DNA of 10,180 bases from Clostridia bacterium (GTDB lineage: Bacteria; Bacillota; Clostridia; Christensenellales; HGM11417): NCBI GenBank assembly GCA_017407365.1, contig JAFQWR010000084.1:1-10180 (forward strand). Reading direction: 5' to 3'. Position numbers and translations under genes: made by a program. The notes beneath the pieces were generated by a model. The model saw only the letters and a list, made by a program, of their open reading frames with translations, was not told where the DNA came from and made no database searches. Shown here piece after piece: positions 1 through 6,721 of this stretch (the stretch's first letter is position 1; every line of letters starts with the position of its first letter).

Positions 1-22
1 GGCTAAGCCCTTATACACGCAG

Positions 23-70
23 AAAGAGCAAACACGCAAGAGATAATCTTGTATGTCTGCTCTTTTTTGT
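23..70. terminator. Hairpin terminator downstream of the ZIP transporter gene
   Basis: An outer stem pairs 23-30 (AAAGAGCA) with 58-65 (TGCTCTTT). An inner stem pairs 37-41 (CAAGA) with 47-51 (TCTTG) around a 5-nt loop. On the plus strand it runs into a T-tract (61-69), so it is a good terminator for a plus-strand gene ending left of the window. Read on the minus strand it follows the ZIP stop codon at 92-94 but has a poorer U-run, so its use for that gene is less certain. Confidence 0.6.
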
Positions 71-91
71 TCGTATTGTTTTACCGCAGGT

Positions 92-850
92 CTACCCGAT
101 AAAAAAGTCAAACGCAAGCAGCAGGCAAAAGCCAACGAGCAGGGCATAGGTTGCACCCCGTTCACTGCCGTGTGCGTGTGTTTCGGGTATCATCTCGTCG
201 GAGATGACGTAGAGCATGGCGCCGCCTGCAAACGCAAGCGCAAAGGGCAGTACGGCTGCGGAAATGCTCACCGCAAAATACCCCAGAAAGGTGCCCACCA
301 CCTCTACAAGACCGGTGGAAAGCGCAAAAAGCAGGGTGCGTCTGCCGCTCATACCCGAGGCAAGCATGGGACCGATGATGACCATACCCTCGGGGATATT
401 CTGCAAAGCGATACCGCCTGCCACCATCAGCGCATCGGAAGGATTTCCCGCACCTGCGCCCACACCTGCCGCAATACCCTCGGGCAGATTGTGGATGGCA
501 ATGGCAAGCACAAAGAGCAGAATTTTGTTGCGCTTTTGCTGCATCTGCTCGCCGTCCTGCGTGGTAATGCCCGAAAGCTTATGCAGATGGGGCACCAGCT
601 TATCCAGCAGGTTAATCACCGCCGCACCGCAAAAAATACCCACCACCGAAACCGCAAAGCCAAGGGGCGTTGCACCCTCAAACGAGGGCAGAATCAGCCC
701 CACCACCGCCGCCGCAAGCATGACGCCTGCCGCAAAGGCAAGCACAATATCGCTGAAGCGGTGTGTGATATTCTTGAAGCCAAAGCCAAGCAGCGCCCCA
801 ACTACGGTAGCACCGCCCACGCCAAGCGCAGTAAGTAAAACAGTAACCAT
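92..850 (-). CDS. ZIP family divalent metal transporter (GufA/ZupT-like)
   Basis: A 252-residue polytopic membrane protein of the ZIP family, which imports divalent metals such as Zn, Fe or Mn across the cytoplasmic membrane. Visible hallmarks are HNLPEG at residues 120-125 (metal-binding helix 4), QNIPEG at 150-155 (helix 5), a glutamate at 183 in the next helix, and SDEMIPETHAHG at 217-228 near the C-terminus. About eight hydrophobic segments are present, and a short polar loop (residues 95-108) lies where the variable cytoplasmic loop is expected. The ATG at 850 is chosen because AAAGGA lies 7 nt upstream; the longer frame to 931 adds 27 residues unlike a transporter N-terminus. Length is normal for bacterial ZIPs. 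It is separated from mnmE by 408 bp of repeat-rich DNA, so it is probably transcribed alone, though I found no convincing promoter. The metal preference cannot be read from sequence. Confidence 0.93.
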   Translation of the reverse strand: MVTVLLTALGVGGATVVGALLGFGFKNITHRFSDIVLAFAAGVMLAAAVVGLILPSFEGATPLGFAVSVVGIFCGAAVINLLDKLVPHLHKLSGITTQDGEQMQQKRNKILLFVLAIAIHNLPEGIAAGVGAGAGNPSDALMVAGGIALQNIPEGMVIIGPMLASGMSGRRTLLFALSTGLVEVVGTFLGYFAVSISAAVLPFALAFAGGAMLYVISDEMIPETHAHGSERGATYALLVGFCLLLAFDFFIG

Positions 851-965
851 AAACAATTCCTTTGTACAGTATATTCTATCTATTTTCCCCGAGGTGCCCC
901 CAAAGAAAACCGCACATAATTCACAAGGCAAAGTATTTCAGCACCCTGCCACAACTTACGCACGG

Positions 966-996
966 AAAAAACGGCTCAAATGCGAGCAGTACGAGG
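966..996 (+). repeat. Left-end fragment of the palindromic repeat (copy 1)
   Basis: The core AAAAACGGCTCAAATGC at about 966-983 is shared with the repeat starting at 1037 and resembles the left end of the complete element at 1140. After the core it continues with GAGCAGTACGAGGC, which keeps similarity to the complete element for roughly 30 bp, and then diverges. No matching right end is visible before copy 2, so this is a remnant. The rest of 851-965 and 997-1036 holds nothing I can identify. Confidence 0.6.
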
Positions 997-1036
997 CAAC
1001 CGTAAATGTTGCACTCTCTTTTCTTATGCACGCACC

Positions 1037-1109
1037 AAAAACGGCTCAAATGCAAGTAAGACGCGAAAAGCGGATGCCCCACCAAAGCATGACGCCGTAT
1101 ATAAGCCCG
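1037..1109 (+). repeat. Internally deleted copy of the palindromic repeat (copy 2)
   Basis: The left end (1037 onward, AAAAACGGCTCAAATGCAAG) matches the left end of the complete element at 1140. The right end, CATGACGCCGTATATAAGCC (1088-1107), matches 17 of 20 bases of the right end of the complete element (1236-1255). The middle of the complete element, with its CGTAC/GTACG hairpin, is missing, making this about 73 bp instead of 122. The terminal inverted repeat has decayed at the right (CCGA in place of CGTT). It looks like an older, shortened member of the same family. DNA from 1110 to 1139 is unassigned. Confidence 0.65.
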
Positions 1110-1139
1110 AATCAGCATTTTCTAACGCTTTATGCACTG

Positions 1140-1261
1140 TAAAACGGCTTAGATACAAGTCAGGCAAGGCAAAGCGAGGCTTTCGCCGGGAGCGTACTTG
1201 TTGTACGTGACCAAGAAAACGCAGCTTTAACGCAGCATAACGCAGCATATAAGCCGTTTTA
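1140..1261. mobile_element. Small MITE-like palindromic element with 12-bp terminal inverted repeats
   Basis: The ends are perfect inverted repeats: TAAAACGGCTTA (1140-1151) and TAAGCCGTTTTA (1250-1261). If the outer TA on each side is a target duplication, the element core is AAACGGCTTA to TAAGCCGTTT. The interior holds a hairpin AAAGC-GAG-GCTTT (1171-1183 region), a hairpin CGTAC-TTGTT-GTACG (about 1193-1207), and three runs of AACGCAGC near 1219-1246. It has no coding capacity, so any movement would depend on a transposase elsewhere. The right terminal repeat overlaps the stop codon of mnmE. Two degenerate relatives lie just to the left and an isolated end lies at 7062. TA-flanked, transposase-free elements of this size fit MITEs of the IS630/Tc1-mariner type, but that assignment is inference. 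Confidence 0.75.
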
Positions 1262-2599
1262 CTTGCCGAGGCAGAAGCGGGAGAATATCACGTCCAGTAT
1301 TTCCTCCGTCGCAGAGGAGCCTGTAATCTCGCCTAAGGTTTCCCATACGGCACGAAGGTCGAAGGCAACGAGGTCTAAGGGCTTATCTTCAAAGCCGGAG
1401 AAGCACTCGGAAAGCGCACCGATGGCACGGCACAGGGCGCTGTAATGCCGCTCGTTGGTGAGCATTAAGCCGTCGCCCGTGGCACGCTCGGTGACAAACT
1501 GCAAAAGCCTTTCCCGAAGCACCTCGATGCCCTCGCCCGTTGCGGCGGAAAGCAACAGAACGCCGTCTGCTCTTTCGCCTGCGGGCTCGCCGCGAAGGTC
1601 TGCCTTGGTGAGAATATCCACGGTGGGCATATCCTCGGGGACGGCAACGAAGGACTCCTGCTCAGATTCTTTGAGGCGCAGAACGAGGTCTGCGGTTTGC
1701 GCCGCACGGACGCTTCGCTCCATACCCATTTGCTCCACGATATCCACGCTTTCACGGATGCCTGCGGTGTCAAGTAAGCGCACCTTGACGCCTGCAAGCT
1801 CTACCGTGCCCTCTACTACGTCTCTCGTGGTGCCGGGAATGCAGGAAACAATGGCGCGCTCCTCGCCCAGCAGACGGTTTAACAGACTGCTTTTGCCTGC
1901 GTTGGCAGGGCCGCACAGCGCAACGGTAACGCCCGCCTTTACACGGGAGCCGCGGTAGTAGGTATCGGCAAGCGCCTGCAAGCGCGTTTGCATGGCGGTA
2001 AGGTCTGAAAGAAGGCTTTCTCTGCTTTCCTCGGGAAGCTCCTCTTCGGGGTAGTCGAGCAAAACCTCAATGGCGGCAAGCTTATCGAGCAGAAGCTGCT
2101 GCTCGGAGGTTACCGTTTTGCCCAGCTCGCCCTCTAAAAGACGGTCTGCGGCACGCGCCTCTGCGGTGGATTCCGCATGAATGAGGTCTATCACGCCCTC
2201 TGCGCCCGAAAGGTCGAGCTTTCCGTTTAAGAAGGCTCTGCGTGTGAATTCGCCCTTATCGGCAAGGCGCACGCCCTTTTGCCTGAGCACCGCACCAAGC
2301 AGCGCACGGGGAGCCTCGTAGCCGCCGTGGCAATGCAGCTCTACCACGTCCTCACCCGTGTAGGAATGGGGCGCGGCAAAGCGCACGGCATAGCCGCTGT
2401 CTGAAAAGGCGCCGCACGAGAAGGTGCCGTAGCAAAGGTAGCAGGGGCTTACCTCAGACAGCCTTTTTTTACTTTTGGCGGAAAAGACTGCCTCTGCGGC
2501 AGACACCGCACACTCGCCCGAAATACGAATAATGGCAACGCCGCCAAGCCCCTGTGCGGTGGCAATAGCGGCGATGGTTTGCTCTCTTTTTGCGTTCAT
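1259..2599 (-). CDS. mnmE: tRNA uridine-5-carboxymethylaminomethyl(34) synthesis GTPase MnmE
   Basis: MnmE works with MnmG to modify wobble uridine 34 (cmnm5/nm5) in tRNAs reading split codon boxes; it is a cytoplasmic K+-stimulated dimeric GTPase. The 446-residue protein has the N-terminal folate-binding domain (TIAAIATAQGLGGVAIIRISG, HSYTGEDVVELHCHGG at 78-93, GEFTRRAFLNGKLDL at 116-130). A helical domain holds an inserted G domain with Walker A GPANAGKS (230-237), switch GTTRD (256-260), DTAG (277-280), and TKAD (331-334) where NKxD is usual. It ends in the invariant FCxGK tail (FCLGK, 442-446). The start is supported by AAGGAG about 5 nt upstream. deoC ends 55 nt upstream on the same strand. 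Its stop codon lies inside the terminal repeat of the small mobile element. It is not in the common mnmE-mnmG-rsmG cluster. Confidence 0.97.
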   Translation of the reverse strand: MNAKREQTIAAIATAQGLGGVAIIRISGECAVSAAEAVFSAKSKKRLSEVSPCYLCYGTFSCGAFSDSGYAVRFAAPHSYTGEDVVELHCHGGYEAPRALLGAVLRQKGVRLADKGEFTRRAFLNGKLDLSGAEGVIDLIHAESTAEARAADRLLEGELGKTVTSEQQLLLDKLAAIEVLLDYPEEELPEESRESLLSDLTAMQTRLQALADTYYRGSRVKAGVTVALCGPANAGKSSLLNRLLGEERAIVSCIPGTTRDVVEGTVELAGVKVRLLDTAGIRESVDIVEQMGMERSVRAAQTADLVLRLKESEQESFVAVPEDMPTVDILTKADLRGEPAGERADGVLLLSAATGEGIEVLRERLLQFVTERATGDGLMLTNERHYSALCRAIGALSECFSGFEDKPLDLVAFDLRAVWETLGEITGSSATEEILDVIFSRFCLGK

Positions 2600-2611
2600 A
2601 ACGCTCCTTAC

Positions 2612-2628
2612 AAATACAGTATGTATTT
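2612..2628. promoter_or_regulatory. AT-rich inverted repeat in the deoC-mnmE gap
   Basis: AAATAC (2612-2617) and GTATTT (2623-2628) form a 6-bp inverted repeat around AGTAT. It lies between the mnmE ribosome binding site and an AT-rich block (about 2629-2638, TATAAAAT-like on the minus strand). The arrangement could be a weak internal promoter with an operator, but no -35 element is clear. Confidence 0.25.
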
Positions 2629-2654
2629 TATATATTACGGTGTTTGGAATGCTC

Positions 2655-3305
2655 TTACGAAAGGCGCAGGAATTCCTTTACCAGCCTGCTTGCGCCAATG
2701 CGTGTGGCACCTGCCTGCACTAAGGCAAGCGCCTGCGAAAAGCTGCGGATTCCGCCCGATGCCTTCACGCCCATGCCTCTTGCCTCTTCCTTCAAAAGGG
2801 CGATGTCTTCTACGGTGGCGCCGCCCGTGGAGAAGCCCGTGGAGGTTTTTACAAAATCCGCGCCGCTCTCTGCCACCAGCCTTGTGGCAATGCGCTTTTG
2901 CACATCGGTCAGCAGACAGGCTTCGATGATGACCTTCAAAACTCTGCCCTGCGTAGCCCTGCGAAGAAGCGCAAGCTCCTCTCTTACTGCGCCGAGGTCA
3001 CCCGAAAGGAGCGCCCCGATTGGCATCACCGTGTCGATTTCTGCCGCACCCTGACTGATGGCAAGCTCTGCCTCCCTTACCTTTGCCAAGGCGTCGTTGT
3101 AGCCGAGCGGAAAGCCCACCACGGTGCATACGGGGATTTTACCCTGCGCCTCAGATACGGCGGCGTGCACGAAGCGTGGCGGAATGCACACGGACGCGGC
3201 GGAGGCAAGAATGCCCTCGCTGACGGTAAGGCGGATATCCTCTTCTGACGCCGTGGGCGAAAGAAGTGTGTGGTCTACCATTTGTAAAAGTTCTCTTTCG
3301 GTCAT
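2655..3305 (-). CDS. deoC: Deoxyribose-phosphate aldolase
   Basis: DeoC cleaves 2-deoxyribose-5-phosphate to glyceraldehyde-3-phosphate and acetaldehyde in deoxynucleoside catabolism. The 216-residue TIM-barrel protein has the expected landmarks: DHTLL at 11-15, GFPLG at 64-68, EIDTVMPIG at 89-97 (D91 is the acid/base aspartate), KVIIEA at 124-129, the Schiff-base lysine K153 in VKTSTGFSTGGAT, and K181 in VKASGGIRS. Length is typical for the family. I start at the ATG at 3305 (MTERELLQ), preceded by a modest purine-rich AGGAAAAAGAGAG. The longer frame to 3338 adds 11 residues not seen in the family. It lies 45 nt after the zinc-ribbon membrane protein gene and 55 nt before mnmE. It is not accompanied here by other deo genes (deoA, deoB, deoD), so it is probably carried as part of the longer transcript. 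Confidence 0.96.
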   Translation of the reverse strand: MTERELLQMVDHTLLSPTASEEDIRLTVSEGILASAASVCIPPRFVHAAVSEAQGKIPVCTVVGFPLGYNDALAKVREAELAISQGAAEIDTVMPIGALLSGDLGAVREELALLRRATQGRVLKVIIEACLLTDVQKRIATRLVAESGADFVKTSTGFSTGGATVEDIALLKEEARGMGVKASGGIRSFSQALALVQAGATRIGASRLVKEFLRLS

Positions 3306-3350
3306 AAAAAACTCTCTTTTTCCTGATATTTGCGGCAAATGGGCTTTGCC

Positions 3351-4085
3351 TCAGATGTAAAACTTACGCACAAACTCGTGATGCACCCTGCGGGAATAGC
3401 ACACCGTCATCACCACGCAGTTGAAAACGGCGAAGAAGAAGGCGGCAAGCGTAAACCACGAGGGCATATCCAGCGAGGGAATCGCCCAGAATACAATCTG
3501 CGGAATAATGGCAGATACAGAGGCGATATACAGCGAAATGAAATAATAGCGGAAGGTATTTCTACCCACGAAGATGAGGATATCGAAGGTGACAATCATG
3601 GCGATGAGAAAGCCGGGGATGGCGTAGCACACGGAAAAGCCAACCGCAGAAAGATTGCCGAGGCGGTCCATCGACTGTATGGCGTCAAAGCCGAAAAGCC
3701 CCACCGAAATCAGCACGGTGCAGGTTGCCAGAATGGAATAGGCGCGGCTGTGACGGAACAGCGAGGAAAACACGCAAAAATACAGAATGGTGCTGCCCAC
3801 CAGCACGTACAGCGACCACAGCGAGGAGGGCGTTACCACGAAGTTGATGGCAAAGCAGATGGCGATGGTGGCAAGAAGCAGGGTGAACGCCCGATAGCGC
3901 ATACGGGTTTTATCTGTCTGATCCTCGTATTCCACGGGGGGATAGCTGACAGACAGCTCTATCTCCGTATGATATTTTTTTAATGCATCGGGGGCCTCGC
4001 GCTCGCTCTCTAAAAAGCTTCCGCACAGCGGACAGCGCTTTAAGCCCCTGTGGCAGTATACGCCACATTCCTTACAGTATTTCAT
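3351..4085 (-). CDS. Zinc-ribbon six-helix membrane protein (DUF6320-like)
   Basis: A 244-residue protein of unknown function. Residues 4-21 form a four-cysteine zinc ribbon: CxxC at 4/7 and CPLC at 18/21. A soluble linker of about 40 residues follows, then about six hydrophobic helices (approximately 66-85, 91-110, 116-136, 147-171, 180-202, 209-230) and a short basic tail. The shape matches membrane proteins annotated as DUF6320, which I recall being found beside condensation-type acyltransferases; the family name is from memory. The ATG at 4085 is preferred to the GTG at 4091, because AGGAG sits 5 nt before the ATG and overlaps the GTG. The gene lies 94 nt downstream of the acyltransferase gene. 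A role with that enzyme is inferred only from neighbourhood. The ribbon should face the cytoplasm. Confidence 0.85.
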   Translation of the reverse strand: MKYCKECGVYCHRGLKRCPLCGSFLESEREAPDALKKYHTEIELSVSYPPVEYEDQTDKTRMRYRAFTLLLATIAICFAINFVVTPSSLWSLYVLVGSTILYFCVFSSLFRHSRAYSILATCTVLISVGLFGFDAIQSMDRLGNLSAVGFSVCYAIPGFLIAMIVTFDILIFVGRNTFRYYFISLYIASVSAIIPQIVFWAIPSLDMPSWFTLAAFFFAVFNCVVMTVCYSRRVHHEFVRKFYI

Positions 4086-4117
4086 AGGCACTCCTATGGA
4101 AAGAGTTTCCCCTTCCC

Positions 4118-4162
4118 TCGGGCTTTTGCGCCCGATAGCGGCACGGCACAGTTTTTTTGCCG
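4118..4162 (-). other. Two intergenic hairpins between the acyltransferase and zinc-ribbon genes
   Basis: TCGGGC (4118-4123) pairs with GCCCGA (4130-4135) around a 6-nt loop, and CGGCA (4144-4148) pairs with TGCCG (4158-4162). Neither is followed by a U-run in minus-strand RNA, so these are not typical terminators. They may be processing or stability hairpins within the operon mRNA. Confidence 0.4.
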
Positions 4163-4179
4163 AAAGCCCCTTTTTTGTT

Positions 4180-5790
4180 TTACGGCAAATCGAGATTGCT
4201 CTCTACCGCAACGGAAACACCGAGCTCCGAGAGCTTTGCAAAGAACTTCTTTTGCATATACGTTTCCTTTACGGTGCAGGAGAAGGTTAAAACCGCAACG
4301 TCGTTGTAGGTGACGGTATACAGGCTGACTACGTCGTGCTTTTGCGGTCCGAAGCCGAAATCGTAACGAAGCACCTTGCCCTCGAATTCCTTGGGCGCCT
4401 TGACCACGCCGAGGTTAGAAAGCGAGGAGGTGCGCTTGCGGTCGCCTGCAAAGATGTTGACGATGCGCAGTACCAGATATTTTAAGGGCAGGGGCACCAG
4501 GCGGAAGAACACGTGACGCTGATAGTATACGTTGGTGTTGATGCGCCCCATAAACTGCGCTACGGTGTTTTGCTCGGCAAACTGCTTTTTTACGTGGGAA
4601 AGAAGCTCGTCGAAGGGGACGCCATCCTTGCCCTCTATCAGCATCATGCTCACAAAGTTGCGCACGGTGCGGGAGCCGTACAGCGGACGCAGGTTGACGG
4701 GCACCGAGATGACCACGGGCTTATCCTTTTTGAAGCCGTAGAAGCGGCGGTATTCCTGCAAGCCCCATATCTGACAGGCGGTGAGAAGCTCGGTGACGGT
4801 TGCGCCCTTGCTCTTTGCCACCGCATGAAGCTCGCTTCCCGAGCAGATGCCCTTGTTGTAGACGAGCATACCGTCGGGGAGCCTTGTGCCCTGAATCTGC
4901 CATGCGGCAGGGTCGGGCGTTGTTTTTTTGGTGACCTTATCGGCAATCTGCTGGAAGGAATCCACCATTTCCTCCGGACGCGGTCTGTCTTTTGCGTTGA
5001 GGCAGTTGGTGTAATCCTCTATTTTCGTGCCCTTCATCTCGAAATATGCGGCAAGCAGGGAGTTGAGAAACAGTATGCCGCCGTTGCCGTCGGTGGCGGT
5101 GTGGTAAAACTCCACCGCAATCTCGTGGCTTGCATACAGCACACGCACCGCAGGATGACGGGAATCGATGGGGATTTTTTTGCAGGGATAGCCCTCGTAG
5201 CGCGTCACCACAAGCGGACGGGTGGAGGGCTCTAAGTAAAACCAGAAGAAGCCCTTTTTCATTGCCGATACCACGGTGGGAAAGCGCGGCACCACCGCAT
5301 TGAGCGCCTTTTGCAGGGCGATGGGGCAAACCTCCTCTTTAATGACGGCGGAAAGACGGAATACGCTTGCCACCGATTCGTTTTCGGTTGCGGGGAAGAT
5401 GAGTGCGGCGTTAACCAGCCCCACCCAGTCGGCACGGGGCTTTTGCTCCTTGGCAAGCTGATACAGCCCTGCATACGAGCTTTCCTGTGCGCCGAGCAGA
5501 ATTTCTGCCTTGCGCTTTTTATTTTCTGCCTTCTGCCTCTTTTCAAGCGCACGCTGCTCCCGTTTTTGCACACGCAGAGAGGCACGCTCCTCTCTTGTGA
5601 GCGATCTTCTGCCGTTTGCGCCACGCTTTAAGGCACGCTCCTCTGCTTTGATTCGCCTGCGCTCGGAAAGTGCCGCCTTTTTCTGCTCCTTTCTTTGCTC
5701 TGCCAGGGCGGCGAGCTGCTTTTTTTCCTCTTTGCGGCGCTCCCTTTCAAGGCGCCTTTGCTCCGCCCTCTGCGTGCTTTTATCTGTCAT
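4180..5790 (-). CDS. Condensation-fold acyltransferase with a long basic coiled-coil N-terminus
   Basis: A 536-residue protein in two parts. Residues 1-96 are almost entirely K/R/E/Q/A and should form a long charged helix or coiled coil. Residues 103-536 resemble the CoA-dependent acyltransferase/condensation (alcohol O-acetyltransferase) superfamily: HTATDG at 230-235 is the catalytic HxxxDG, SVPVNLRPLYGSRTVRNF (362-379) is the conserved VPVNLRP region, and SSLSNLG (455-461) is the SNxG region near the channel. Such enzymes transfer an acyl group from CoA or a carrier protein to a hydroxyl or amine; the substrate here is unknown. The ATG at 5790 is used because AGAGGT lies about 8 nt upstream; the longer frame to 6147 only runs antiframe through the hydrolase gene. 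It starts 5 nt after the hydrolase stop codon, so coupling is likely. No membrane segments are visible. Confidence 0.88.
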   Translation of the reverse strand: MTDKSTQRAEQRRLERERRKEEKKQLAALAEQRKEQKKAALSERRRIKAEERALKRGANGRRSLTREERASLRVQKREQRALEKRQKAENKKRKAEILLGAQESSYAGLYQLAKEQKPRADWVGLVNAALIFPATENESVASVFRLSAVIKEEVCPIALQKALNAVVPRFPTVVSAMKKGFFWFYLEPSTRPLVVTRYEGYPCKKIPIDSRHPAVRVLYASHEIAVEFYHTATDGNGGILFLNSLLAAYFEMKGTKIEDYTNCLNAKDRPRPEEMVDSFQQIADKVTKKTTPDPAAWQIQGTRLPDGMLVYNKGICSGSELHAVAKSKGATVTELLTACQIWGLQEYRRFYGFKKDKPVVISVPVNLRPLYGSRTVRNFVSMMLIEGKDGVPFDELLSHVKKQFAEQNTVAQFMGRINTNVYYQRHVFFRLVPLPLKYLVLRIVNIFAGDRKRTSSLSNLGVVKAPKEFEGKVLRYDFGFGPQKHDVVSLYTVTYNDVAVLTFSCTVKETYMQKKFFAKLSELGVSVAVESNLDLP

Positions 5791-5795
5791 AACAT

Positions 5796-6533
5796 TTACC
5801 TCTTTCGGGCAATGCCCCTTTCGCTTACCGACGCTACCTTGCCGCATCCCTGAAGATGGGGCGCAATTGCCTCGGTGAGTGCGAGATACCCCCTCAGGCT
5901 TAAATGCAGCCCCTCGGTGGTGTATTCCCTCTTCAATCTGCCGCGGCTGTCGCTCAAAAGGGCGTCTGCCTCCACAAAGGGAATGCCCGCCTTTTTTGCA
6001 TACGCGCGGAGAAGATTGTTTGCTTCGGATATTTTTTTGTTGGTGGCAAAGCGGCAAACAATGGCGGAAATGGGCGTTTTGCCCTTGTTTACGGGAAAGA
6101 GCGCCACCAGCGTAAGCGCTACGCCCTCGCTGAGAATGCGATTGCACAGCACCGTGATTGCTTCTGCCACAGTCTTTGGGGCCTTTGACGGGTGAAAAAT
6201 GAAATCGTTTACGCCCACCTGCAATACGATTTGCCGTGGCGAAAGCGCAAGCACGCCATCAAGCCTTGCGGCAACCTCCGCAGTTGTTTCTCCGCCCACG
6301 CCGCGATTGACCGCCGGGGCAGCAGGGAAAAGCTGATGCAGGGGGTAGAATTCGGTGTGGGAATCCCCTAAAAACACCGTTGCGCCACTTGGCACGCAGG
6401 CGTCGTATATGCGGTATTCCTTTTTACGCTTACGCTTTACCGCCGCTACCGCAAGGTCGGAGAGCGCCACAAGAAGCACGGTGAGCGCAACGACTGAAAA
6501 GGCAACGGTAAGTAAAATCTCCCGGGCACTCAT
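5796..6533 (-). CDS. Membrane-anchored SGNH/GDSL-type hydrolase
   Basis: A 245-residue protein with one N-terminal hydrophobic helix (about 6-31), a basic cluster KRKRKK (33-38), and an SGNH hydrolase domain. Catalytic blocks are visible: GDSHTEF at 56-62 (Ser58), NRGVGGET at 76-83 (block II Gly), GVNDF at 107-111 (Asn109), and TEGLHLS at 206-212 (His210). Block V normally reads DxxH; here the acid position is Glu207. The family covers esterases, lipases and deacylases, and the substrate is not evident. The positive cluster after the helix suggests the catalytic domain may stay on the cytoplasmic side. Start at 6533 is supported by AAAGGA about 9 nt upstream. It is the first gene behind the promoter at 6615-6642. 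The acyltransferase follows after 5 nt, and its ribosome binding site lies within the last codons of this gene. Confidence 0.92.
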   Translation of the reverse strand: MSAREILLTVAFSVVALTVLLVALSDLAVAAVKRKRKKEYRIYDACVPSGATVFLGDSHTEFYPLHQLFPAAPAVNRGVGGETTAEVAARLDGVLALSPRQIVLQVGVNDFIFHPSKAPKTVAEAITVLCNRILSEGVALTLVALFPVNKGKTPISAIVCRFATNKKISEANNLLRAYAKKAGIPFVEADALLSDSRGRLKREYTTEGLHLSLRGYLALTEAIAPHLQGCGKVASVSERGIARKR

Positions 6534-6614
6534 ACTGTATTTTCCTTTCTGATATGTGTTTGCAGCCTGATTGGGCACACTACCGCGCGGATAGCGGTGC
6601 CTGCTTCTGCTATT

Positions 6615-6642
6615 ATTATACCATAATTGTGGGTAACGGCAA
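6615..6642 (-). promoter_or_regulatory. Sigma-A-type promoter for the hydrolase-acyltransferase block
   Basis: On the minus strand: -35 TTGCCG (6637-6642), 16-nt spacer, -10 TATAAT (6615-6620), preceded by TGG (extended -10). Predicted transcription start is near 6608, giving a leader of about 75 nt before the ATG at 6533. The leader contains a small ACCGC/GCGGT hairpin but no known riboswitch that I recognise. Confidence 0.8.
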
Positions 6643-6665
6643 AATGCTTTGGGGCAAATTCCGTT

Positions 6666-6716
6666 AAAAAAGGGAGGCACCCCACGAAAAGGGGCGCGCG
6701 CATACCTCCTTTTTTT
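6666..6716. terminator. Bidirectional hairpin terminator
   Basis: A6666-G6677 (six A, then GGGAGG) pairs with 6705-6716 (CCTCC followed by seven T), with one G-T pair. An inner CCCC (6680-6683) pairs with GGGG (6691-6694). U-runs follow in both orientations. On the minus strand it would stop transcripts arriving from yyaC and the tandem repeats, just before the promoter of the next operon. Confidence 0.7.
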
Positions 6717-6721
6717 GGCAG

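Noticed and set aside
868..873. TATACT as the -10 of the ZIP transporter gene
   Set aside because: The predicted start would fall inside the ribosome binding site, and no -35 element is present at a suitable distance.
53..1142. Long plus-strand open frames (53-838, 216-1142) over the ZIP gene
   Set aside because: Their translations are low-complexity, basic or Ser/Pro-rich shadows of a clear transporter on the other strand, with no domain and no ribosome binding site.
4513..5235. 240-codon plus-strand frame opposite the acyltransferase
   Set aside because: It is antisense to a gene with conserved catalytic motifs. It has no recognisable domain and looks like a GC-biased shadow frame.
5791..6147. 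Extended N-terminus of the acyltransferase frame
   Set aside because: It runs out of phase through the SGNH hydrolase coding sequence. The ATG at 5790 has a ribosome binding site and fits the gene junction.
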